This document shows, piece after piece, positions 1 through 5,006 of a stretch of 5,006 nt of DNA. Below the pieces are notes generated by a model. The model saw nothing but the letters and a program-made list of their open reading frames with translations. It made no database searches and had not been told where the DNA came from. Each line of letters begins with the position of its first letter. Position 1 is the first letter of the stretch. The stretch is taken from assembly GCA_021836665.1 (NCBI GenBank), contig JAKBHQ010000046.1:1-5006 (forward strand), written 5' to 3'. The stretch comes from Thermoplasmata archaeon (GTDB taxonomy: Bacteria > Actinomycetota > Acidimicrobiia > Acidimicrobiales > Acidimicrobiaceae). The translations under genes were made by a program, and so were the position numbers.

Positions 1-100
1 CTCGTCTGTTGGATCTCGATGAGCCGGTATTGTCGCCCAAGGGATACGCTATAGCCTCATGGAGCCTGTCGAGGAATTCAGCTTGACGGCGATTAGTCAT
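1..100 (-). CDS. Unidentified protein, N-terminal fragment, overlapping the nuclease gene
   Basis: Only the first 33 codons are visible; the frame is open to the window edge. The protein begins MTNRRQAEFLDRLHEAIAYP and continues with a polar, Arg/Ser-rich stretch. I recognise no domain in it. The ATG at 100-98 lies inside the last codons of the nuclease gene, in another frame, so that start and upstream stop share the 8 bases ATGACTAA. This arrangement is typical of translational coupling between partners in one transcript. The ribosome site is poor (only a GTGGG-like stretch upstream), which also suits coupling. The window shows neither the length nor the function. A helicase, ATPase or other partner of the nuclease is possible by analogy with RecB-family neighbours, but nothing in these 33 residues proves it. 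Confidence 0.6.
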   Translation of the reverse strand, partial: MTNRRQAEFLDRLHEAIAYPLGDNTGSSRSNRR

Positions 101-1100
101 CGAGGCCCACTTGCATTCCGATTACCGATTCGATGGGGTCCTCGAATCCAACTGACACTACGGTCGAAGCCCAACCCAGACGGTCGTCTTCGGTCACTTC
201 TGCGCAGGTCAAATTTATAGGACAATACTGGCACAGCTCGACCGATCTGGTAGTGGTTGCAGATTTAGTATTAGCTATTTCCACCATTTTGGCTATTGCT
301 CCAAGGGTTCTACTTGTCTCATCCCCAAGTAGCTGCAAGCTCGGCACGATTAGCTCTAATCGATCGATAGCTAAGTAGTAGTTTCCGATCAACGACGGCA
401 GTCGGTGTGACCTGAGTGTTTCCATTAGTGCGTACAGCCGGGCGTCCTCCACGTCGAAAATCTTTGGAGTGCCGCTTTTCACGTCGATAATAACCACGTC
501 CTCGTGGTTTGGGTCGAGACCGCTGAGGACTACATCAGGCCTGCCGATCAACTGGAGTCGTGTGTTACGGAAGCTAAGGGCAATTCGATCTTGAAGGCGC
601 AAGGAGAATTTGTCTCTTATGGTATCTGCGTCCCAGAAGGCGACCAATTTGGCATACCCCTCCTCAACTTTTGGCCTAACTAGATCCTCTACGTCAGGGT
701 CGATATCTAGGCCGTCTCCCAAAGTGGAGAGGAATAAGAGAGCGTCCTTGGTCGGGTCTTCTAACACGCCGCCCGAAGCATGAAGGGTAAAGCAGGCGTC
801 AAGCAGGGTACCAGCGACCATCGCCGGGGTGGGCTTGTCTTTTGATGCTTGACTTTCTACCAAGTTTCGCTCACAGCGGAGAACCCGCCTTATTTTGTCC
901 TTTGTGACCCGCAGCTCCCTCTGGTCGTAGTCGGTCAAAAGTAGGTCTGCTACCCCCTCGTTGAAGTGTTTGATGAGGTCGAGTACCTCTACCTGACTTA
1001 CCTCAGGCGCCCGTATTTGCAAAGCTTGGTCTAACGAGAGTCGATTCGCATCGATGGTGATCTGGCTGTTGGCGTTCATTTGGTTTCTCTCTTGCGTCAC
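93..1100 (-). CDS. PD-(D/E)XK nuclease of RecB/AddB/Cas4 type with iron-sulfur cluster cysteines
   Basis: This 335-residue protein is probably a metal-dependent DNA exonuclease or endonuclease. The nuclease core is visible: Asp189 in GRPDVV, then the IIDVKSG strand with Asp206 and Lys208 (the D-x-K pair), then Asp219 and Tyr223 in the place of the QxxxY motif. Cys76, in a RecB-like context (KIRRVLRCERNL), pairs with a C-terminal C-x2-C-x5-C (Cys290, 293, 299). That matches the four-cysteine iron-sulfur staple known from AddB and the similar cluster of Cas4. The usual motif I (G-x3-H) appears as GTLLD, with Asp101 where His is common. No helicase domain is present, so it is a stand-alone nuclease. 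The start is a GTG at 1100 with AAGG eight bases upstream. An ATG at 1079, preceded by AAGAGAG, is an equally plausible start that removes 7 residues. The gene is followed by an overlapping unknown gene. No CRISPR repeats are seen nearby, so a cas4 label is not supported. Confidence 0.82.
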   Translation of the reverse strand: MTQERNQMNANSQITIDANRLSLDQALQIRAPEVSQVEVLDLIKHFNEGVADLLLTDYDQRELRVTKDKIRRVLRCERNLVESQASKDKPTPAMVAGTLLDACFTLHASGGVLEDPTKDALLFLSTLGDGLDIDPDVEDLVRPKVEEGYAKLVAFWDADTIRDKFSLRLQDRIALSFRNTRLQLIGRPDVVLSGLDPNHEDVVIIDVKSGTPKIFDVEDARLYALMETLRSHRLPSLIGNYYLAIDRLELIVPSLQLLGDETSRTLGAIAKMVEIANTKSATTTRSVELCQYCPINLTCAEVTEDDRLGWASTVVSVGFEDPIESVIGMQVGLDD

Positions 1101-1122
1101 AGATGGCGCCTTGTTCTTACCT

Positions 1123-1128
1123 TATATA
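1123..1128 (-). promoter_or_regulatory. Possible -10 element before the nuclease gene
   Basis: The minus strand reads TATATA here, 22 bases before the GTG start of the nuclease. Transcription starting about 7 bases further on would leave a very short leader that still holds the AAGG ribosome site at 1109-1112. I found no convincing -35 hexamer 16 to 18 bases upstream, and TATATA is easily met by chance, so this is only a candidate. It matters because the hairpin at 1285-1304 suggests that the nuclease group has its own promoter. Confidence 0.2.
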
Positions 1129-1284
1129 CCGACAAGTTAATTGGGACCTGCGCTACAGATGGCACGACGTTCCTTTACGGTCTCGCATCAAGGCGCAACA
1201 AGTCATTCTGAGACCTTGCGGAATCGGCGGATCCGTCTTCGATCAACTGTCGGTCGGGTCCAACGGGGTTGGTAGGACGGCAGC

Positions 1285-1304
1285 GGCGGCGAAAAATCGC
1301 CGCC
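1285..1304 (-). terminator. Hairpin downstream of the ABC transporter operon, candidate terminator
   Basis: A perfect 8-bp stem (GGCGGCGA pairing with TCGCCGCC) closes a four-base loop. It begins 67 bases past the stop codon of the ATPase gene, the last gene of the transporter operon. In the transcript from the minus strand the loop is UUUU, and the stem is followed by GCUGCC instead of a U-run, so it is not a classical intrinsic terminator. On the plus strand only TTT follows. GC-rich hairpins without a U-tract are known as terminators in actinobacteria, so the position is more telling than the tail. Confidence 0.4.
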
Positions 1305-1371
1305 TTTCGCATAACGGGAATAAACTTTGCCTTCGAGCCTGATCCTGATCAATAATCAATTTATCCGACCA

Positions 1372-2463
1372 TCAGGCCCTCTGTACTAGGAGTGCGTCAC
1401 TCTTGCCAAAAAGTGAAAGCTGTGAGTCCTGTTCTATCAAGGTCGCCTCGCCCGTTGTCAACTCTACGATGACCTTCTGACCGGTTGGGTTGGTGAGGTT
1501 TAACTTGACCGAAGCACCCAGGAAACTCTTGGAGACCAGCCTCCATTGGCCAGTGTCTGAGATCATTATCCCTAGGGCTTCGGGGCGGACCAGAACCTGG
1601 ACATTGGTGCCGGTCTGAAATGGGGTATTTTTTGAGTCATAGCTGATTGAGCCTATCGACTCGACGTTGACCTTATCCTGGCTCACTATTACTCCGGATA
1701 GGCGGTTGACCTTTCCTACGAACTCTGCGACAAACTCCGTCGTAGGCTGTGAATATACGCTCAGCGGAGTGTCAATCTGTTCGATTTCTCCTGCCCTCAT
1801 TACCGCTATTCGATCAGCGAGTGCCAAAGCCTCCTCCTGGTCATGGGTGACAAAGAAGGTAGTTATCCCGAGCTCAAGTTGGATGCGTCTGATCTCATCA
1901 CGTAGCTGAGCTCGTACCTTTGCGTCAAGGGCAGAAAGTGGTTCGTCTAATAGCAGAACCTCGGGTTTGATAGCTAGTGCCCGAGCGAGGGCTACTCTCT
2001 GCTGCTGGCCCCCGGAGAGCTGATGGGGGTACCTATCTGCCTGAGGGGATAGGCCGATGAGGTCTAAGAGTTCAGCCGATCGCTTAGACCTCTCTGATGA
2101 TGAAACTTTACGGACCTTCAGGCCGAACTCGACGTTGGCCTTTGCGGTCATATTTGGAAAGAGACTGTAGCTCTGGAACACCATTCCTATATTTCGCCGC
2201 GATGCCGGGAGTCGGGTGACGTCTTTGCTTCCGATCATGACCGTACCGCCGTCTAGGACTTCGAGGCCAGCGAGTGCTCTGAGTGCTGTTGTTTTGCCGC
2301 AGCCAGAAGGGCCGAGAAGCACGATTAGTTCGCCTGGCGAGGCGCTGAGGTTCATGGACTTTAGCGCAGCGACGTCTTTGTAGTAGCGGCTTAGACCAAT
2401 CAAATCAACCTTTACACCATTTCTGATGTTTGAGTTGGAGTCGGTGTTAGTAGCTTGAGTCAT
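1372..2463 (-). CDS. ABC importer ATP-binding subunit, PotA/CysA-like
   Basis: This 363-residue protein hydrolyses ATP on the cytoplasmic face to drive solute import through the two permeases encoded just upstream. All the family motifs are intact: Walker A GPSGCGKTT at 51-59, Q-loop Gln97 in MVFQSYSLFP, signature LSGGQ at 149-153, Walker B LLLDEP ending at 175 with catalytic Glu174, D-loop SALD at 177-180 and switch His207. Residues from about 240 on form a TOBE-like C-terminal domain (with VRPEALGI near 292-299), as in the PotA, CysA, FbpC and PhnT group, and the length is normal for that group. The ATG start lies 48 bases after the permease stop and has only a weak, distant GGAA as ribosome site. 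It is the last gene of the operon. The substrate cannot be told from the ATPase, because this subunit is similar across polyamine, phosphonate and iron importers. Confidence 0.93.
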   Translation of the reverse strand: MTQATNTDSNSNIRNGVKVDLIGLSRYYKDVAALKSMNLSASPGELIVLLGPSGCGKTTALRALAGLEVLDGGTVMIGSKDVTRLPASRRNIGMVFQSYSLFPNMTAKANVEFGLKVRKVSSSERSKRSAELLDLIGLSPQADRYPHQLSGGQQQRVALARALAIKPEVLLLDEPLSALDAKVRAQLRDEIRRIQLELGITTFFVTHDQEEALALADRIAVMRAGEIEQIDTPLSVYSQPTTEFVAEFVGKVNRLSGVIVSQDKVNVESIGSISYDSKNTPFQTGTNVQVLVRPEALGIMISDTGQWRLVSKSFLGASVKLNLTNPTGQKVIVELTTGEATLIEQDSQLSLFGKSDALLVQRA

Positions 2464-2511
2464 CTAATTTCATTCCAATCGAGGCGGGCGGTGAAAGAAA
2501 GTTCGAGGAAG

Positions 2512-3396
2512 TTAGGCAATTCCGGTGGTCTCCTCTTGTTCAATAGTTGTGGCCAAAGACACGGTCTTTTTCTTCGAGGAAGCATTTCTTTGGCCGAAGA
2601 TGATGATGATGACGGCTAATGGCATCCAGGTGAACAGGAGTGCTATTAGCGAAAGTGCAACTGCTTGGCTCGCCGCAACCTGGCCCACTTGGACCAGAAA
2701 GACCGGAAATGTGGTGAAGCTTAAAAGCGATGCGACTGCAAACTCGCCAAGGCAGAAGGCGAAGGCCAAAATAGCCGCACCCAATAGACCAGATCTTAAG
2801 TTGGGCAGTACTACAAACCTAAGTAGTTTGATCCATCCGGCGCCTAGCGACTGGCCGGCGTCAACCAATGTCTTGAGGTCGATCGCTTGAACCGCTGAGT
2901 CGAAGGTTCGATAGCTGTATGGGAGCGCCAATATTACGTACTCAAGTGCGAGGATAACCGGGGTCCCCATGATTATATTCGGGAGGCTCTTGAAGGAAGT
3001 GATCACTCCAAGTGTCACCACGACCGAGGGTATGACCAGCGGAAGCAGAGATATCGACTCAAAGACCCGCTTGAGCTTCGGGACGCGCAAGTGAATCCAG
3101 ACCACCGTAGGGATCAGAAGGGCAAGGGTGAGCAACACGGTACCCAGTCCGATCTTGACCGATAAAAACAGTGTGCTCCAGAACTGCGGAGTACTGAATA
3201 GCTGGGTATAGGCGGAAATTGTTATGGTGTTGTTGTTTCCCAAAAAGCTGAATCTCGCTGAAGCTAGTATTGGGATAATGAAGAAGATCCCTACGAGTCC
3301 CAAGATTCCGTAGCGGAAGGCTCTACCTAACTTCAGAACATTGGCGGCCCCTGGTTCTTTGCCATCTCGGCCGACGTTTGTCGTTACCGCAACCAT
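2512..3396 (-). CDS. ABC importer permease, second inner-membrane subunit
   Basis: This 294-residue membrane protein is one half of the transport channel. Six hydrophobic segments are visible at about 27-47, 73-100, 113-133, 146-163, 205-225 and 247-267. The cytoplasmic EAA loop, which docks on the ATPase, appears as DAGQSLGAGW...FVVLP at about 179-198, with the conserved Gly185 and Leu197-Pro198. The segment near 255-268 ends in a run of isoleucines (AVIIIIIFGQ). A short charged tail (KKKTVSLATTIEQEETTG) follows in the cytoplasm. The ATG start overlaps the end of permease 1 by 13 bases in a different frame and is preceded by a strong ribosome site, so the two permeases are probably made in equal amounts. 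It belongs to the BPD_transp_1 family and resembles PotC/PhnV-type subunits. Confidence 0.92.
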   Translation of the reverse strand: MVAVTTNVGRDGKEPGAANVLKLGRAFRYGILGLVGIFFIIPILASARFSFLGNNNTITISAYTQLFSTPQFWSTLFLSVKIGLGTVLLTLALLIPTVVWIHLRVPKLKRVFESISLLPLVIPSVVVTLGVITSFKSLPNIIMGTPVILALEYVILALPYSYRTFDSAVQAIDLKTLVDAGQSLGAGWIKLLRFVVLPNLRSGLLGAAILAFAFCLGEFAVASLLSFTTFPVFLVQVGQVAASQAVALSLIALLFTWMPLAVIIIIFGQRNASSKKKTVSLATTIEQEETTGIA

Positions 3397-4319
3397 TTGG
3401 ATGCCTTCCTCTGCACGTACGCGTATAAAAATCCAGCCACGAGGACGATTGCGATCATTCCGGCACCTAAAGCGTCACCTAAATTAGTCTGACCCGCTAA
3501 AACGTTTCCGGAAATTAGTGCGCCCAGCTGGATTGGAACCAGGGCAATTGTTCCAGAGGTCAGTGCCTCTGCGGTGGCATACGCTGCGAAAGCGTCAGTA
3601 AATAGAACGATGAAAGCGGCAAGTATTGGGGGTGCAAGGAGGGGAATCCCTACCCAGCGCCAAAACTGCGCCCTCGTGGCTCCCAAAGACGAGGAGGCGT
3701 CTACCCACTCTTTTCTAAGTGCTTCGATCGGTGGAATCATGATTAGGACCATGAGGGGAATCAAAAAGTATTGATAGACGATCGTAAGTCCGAGGACCGA
3801 ATAGAGGGAAAACCCATGGTCGTACGGATTAAATCCGGCATCGGTGAGGAGTTTGGTTATCACGCCAAAGTTTCCTACCGTGGCTATGAACGAGAAGGCG
3901 AGTGGTACGCCTCCGGTGTTCGCAAACACTGCGGAACCCGAAGATACCAAGGCCCTGACGATCCTGTTGGAGGATGCGCAGACTGCAAGGGACGCAAGTA
4001 CTCCCACCACAGTCGCCACTATTGCCGCTGCGAAGGACAACTGGATGCTGTTTATAAATGACTTGAGGTAAACACCGTGTACGGCTTCGTTGAAATTCGA
4101 CAAGGTAAAGGTACCCGCACCGCTTTGGAACGCGGTTACCACTACCGAAATTGCCGGAATTACTAGAAAAAGTCCGAGATAGACGAGAAATGGAACCGTA
4201 CCAATTCCATTATGCCAACGGCGCCTACCCCTTTTAGGTCTCAACCCGGCAGGACTGGGGGGGCTAGCCCCCCCAGTCCTGCTTTGAGCTGAATCCTCAA
4301 CATTGGTTGAACTGGCCAA
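3384..4319 (-). CDS. ABC importer permease, first inner-membrane subunit
   Basis: This 311-residue membrane protein forms the other half of the channel. Hydrophobic segments lie at about 41-63, 92-115, 130-150, 171-195, 227-250 and 283-301. The EAA loop reads DASSSLGATRAQFWRW and ends in GIP near 226, with Gly213 conserved. It resembles PotB/PhnU-type subunits. The start is a TTG at 4319, preceded by AAGGAG with a short 4-base spacer; no in-frame ATG or GTG is better placed. The N-terminal 40 residues are polar, Pro- and Arg-rich and unlikely to be conserved. Codons 13 to 24 of this tail are made by a perfect 34-bp palindrome, which is unusual. The start is in the same frame as the preceding binding-protein gene, 27 bases after its stop. 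If the tail is not translated, the only in-frame alternative I see is a TTG at 4244, which has no proper ribosome site. Confidence 0.9.
   Translation of the reverse strand: MASSTNVEDSAQSRTGGASPPSPAGLRPKRGRRRWHNGIGTVPFLVYLGLFLVIPAISVVVTAFQSGAGTFTLSNFNEAVHGVYLKSFINSIQLSFAAAIVATVVGVLASLAVCASSNRIVRALVSSGSAVFANTGGVPLAFSFIATVGNFGVITKLLTDAGFNPYDHGFSLYSVLGLTIVYQYFLIPLMVLIMIPPIEALRKEWVDASSSLGATRAQFWRWVGIPLLAPPILAAFIVLFTDAFAAYATAEALTSGTIALVPIQLGALISGNVLAGQTNLGDALGAGMIAIVLVAGFLYAYVQRKASKWLR
3404..3412 (-). promoter_or_regulatory. Ribosome binding site of permease 2, inside the permease 1 gene
   Basis: The minus strand reads AGAGGAAGG, ending 7 bases before the ATG at 3396. It lies wholly within the last codons of permease 1. 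This strong site supports the chosen start and the 13-base overlap. Confidence 0.7.
4249..4282. repeat. Perfect 34-bp palindrome within the permease 1 coding start
   Basis: Two 17-base arms (GCAGGACTGGGGGGGCT and its exact complement) meet without any mismatch, centred on CTAG at 4264-4267. The outer neighbours (4248 and 4283) do not form a Watson-Crick pair, so the ends are sharp. In RNA it would fold into a stem of about 15 pairs with a CUAG loop, including seven consecutive G-C pairs. It begins 37 bases after the TTG start and is translated as part of the N-terminal tail (RTGGASPPSP). No U-run follows on either strand. It could be an attenuating or mRNA-stabilising structure, or a small palindromic element inserted in frame. 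Confidence 0.9.
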
Positions 4320-4323
4320 CTCA

Positions 4324-4329
4324 CTCCTT
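4324..4329 (-). promoter_or_regulatory. Ribosome binding site deciding the TTG start of permease 1
   Basis: AAGGAG on the minus strand, 4 bases before the TTG at 4319. The match is strong though the spacer is short. It is the main reason for accepting a TTG start over any downstream codon. Confidence 0.6.
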
Positions 4330-4346
4330 ATAGTGCTTTTAGTACA

Positions 4347-5006
4347 CTAACCAGCTATGTTAGGCCATTGAGATGCGACTAGCGACTGGGCTTGCGCAAG
4401 TTCGGCGGAAGTCGGGAAGGTCGGCTCTCCGGTTACGGCCGGTAGTAGCTTTACGTAGCTAGCGTTGGCCGTTCCAGCGGCTTGCATGGCAGGCAGAAGT
4501 ATCGGCCGGGCAAAGCCCTTCAACCACAAGTTCTGTCCAGCGGGGGAGTATAGGTACTCTTCCCATAGCCGGGCGGCCGCCGGATCTGGAGCATTCGCAG
4601 AAATTGCCTGAGCGTAGTACGAGGCGTACTTAGCATTTGAAGGCACAAACACTTTCCAGTTGACTTTGCCCTTTACTGTCGCAGCGTAGGCGGCATTGAG
4701 GTAGTCCCAGTCGATATTTACCTTGATCTGGCCGCTCTCAATCACCGCAGGTGAGGACTGGACTGGAACATAATTTCCAGCAGCAGCGAGCTGCTTGAAG
4801 TATGTAAGTCCAGGCTGAATGTTCGAGAACGAACCACCGTTAGCTAGCGCTGCAGCATAGACGGCACCAAAGGCAGCTCCGGCGCTTGTCGGGTTACCGT
4901 CTAGTGCTACTGCACCTTTGTATTGGGGCTGCAGGAGGCTGGCAAAGCTGGTTGGTGGGTTTGCGCCGAAAGTCCCTGCGTTGTAGCCGATCGATATGTA
5001 GCCGCC
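4347..5006 (-). CDS. ABC importer solute-binding protein, C-terminal 219 residues
   Basis: The frame is open to the window edge, so the signal peptide and first lobe are not seen. A GTG at 4745 begins a shorter frame but is internal: the 87 codons upstream read as ordinary binding-protein sequence. Visible landmarks are GYISIGYN at the edge, NPPTSFASLLQPQYKG followed by LDGNPTSAG, the NIDWDYLNAAYA segment, and the C-terminal APDPAAARLWEEYLYSPAGQNLWLKG. The last is the usual late helix of extracellular solute-binding proteins of the SBP_bac_6/SBP_bac_8 type. The protein would sit outside the membrane, probably lipid-anchored, and hand solute to the permeases. Gene order suits the polyamine, 2-aminoethylphosphonate or ferric-iron importers; the ligand cannot be assigned from this half. 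The stop is TAG, and permease 1 begins 27 bases later in the same frame. Confidence 0.87.
   Translation of the reverse strand, partial: GGYISIGYNAGTFGANPPTSFASLLQPQYKGAVALDGNPTSAGAAFGAVYAAALANGGSFSNIQPGLTYFKQLAAAGNYVPVQSSPAVIESGQIKVNIDWDYLNAAYAATVKGKVNWKVFVPSNAKYASYYAQAISANAPDPAAARLWEEYLYSPAGQNLWLKGFARPILLPAMQAAGTANASYVKLLPAVTGEPTFPTSAELAQAQSLVASQWPNIAG

Larger units (their letters stand above)
1101..1371. other. Intergenic region between transporter operon and nuclease group
   Basis: This stretch separates the ATPase stop from the nuclease start. I see the hairpin at 1285-1304, a TATATA at 1123-1128, an exact 9-mer ACAGATGGC at 1099-1107 and again at 1155-1163, a 6-bp inverted repeat (GGTCTC at 1179-1184, GAGACC at 1210-1215) and an AT-rich patch near 1350-1366. 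There is no tRNA-like T-arm and no coding frame that I believe. The 79-codon plus-strand frame from 1103 to 1342 has no ribosome site and an arginine-rich, unstructured composition. Confidence 0.6.

Noticed and set aside
93..1100. Calling the nuclease Cas4 and the locus CRISPR-associated
   Set aside because: The cysteine pattern fits AddB and RecB-like nucleases as well as Cas4, there is no repeat-spacer array in the window, and no other cas gene is present.
1103..1342. A 79-codon plus-strand frame in the intergenic region, starting ATG
   Set aside because: No ribosome site before the ATG, no recognisable domain, arginine-rich composition, and it runs through the candidate terminator hairpin. 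It is most likely a chance open frame.
1337..1377. Inverted repeat GCCTGAT / ATCAGGC spanning the ATPase stop codon, with a tandem CCTGAT
   Set aside because: Only 7 bp with a 27-base loop and no U-run. It is too weak to call a terminator beside the better hairpin at 1285-1304.
2597..2613. Tandem GAT repeat, microsatellite-like
   Set aside because: It encodes a run of isoleucines in the last membrane helix of permease 2 and is explained by that coding.
4331..4349. Small inverted repeat TAGTG / CACTA between binding protein and permease 1
   Set aside because: Five base pairs with a nine-base AT-rich loop; expected by chance.
4347..4745. A separate 132-residue gene starting at the GTG at 4745
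   Set aside because: The frame stays open upstream to the window edge and reads as continuous solute-binding protein, so the GTG is an internal valine codon.

Overview
The window carries two gene groups, all read from the minus strand, with a 271-base gap between them. Base composition is intermediate, start codons are mixed (ATG, GTG, TTG), and the ABC-transporter proteins have an actinobacterial look. A mid-GC actinomycete, possibly an acidimicrobial lineage, would fit. That placement is an impression and not a demonstrated result.

Right part (5006 down to 1372): a binding-protein-dependent ABC importer operon in the order solute-binding protein (N-terminus beyond the window), permease 1, permease 2, ATPase. 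The two permeases overlap by 13 bases and the other gaps are 27 and 48 bases, so co-transcription is likely. The binding protein captures solute outside the cell, the two six-helix permeases form the channel, and the PotA/CysA-like ATPase drives it. The set resembles the polyamine / 2-aminoethylphosphonate / ferric-iron group of importers. The substrate cannot be read from the sequence. A perfect 34-bp palindrome lies inside the 5' coding end of permease 1 and is the most unusual feature here. Its position just after the binding-protein gene would suit dosage control, but this is inference.

Middle (1371 to 1101): an intergenic stretch with a perfect 8-bp-stem hairpin that may terminate the transporter transcript, a weak promoter-like TATATA, and a repeated 9-mer ahead of the next gene.

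Left part (1100 to 1): a RecB/AddB/Cas4-type PD-(D/E)XK nuclease with a complete four-cysteine iron-sulfur signature. Its 3' end overlaps by 8 bases the start of a second gene that runs off the window and that I cannot identify. This pair could belong to a DNA repair or genome-defence module, but the partner must be seen in full to tell.
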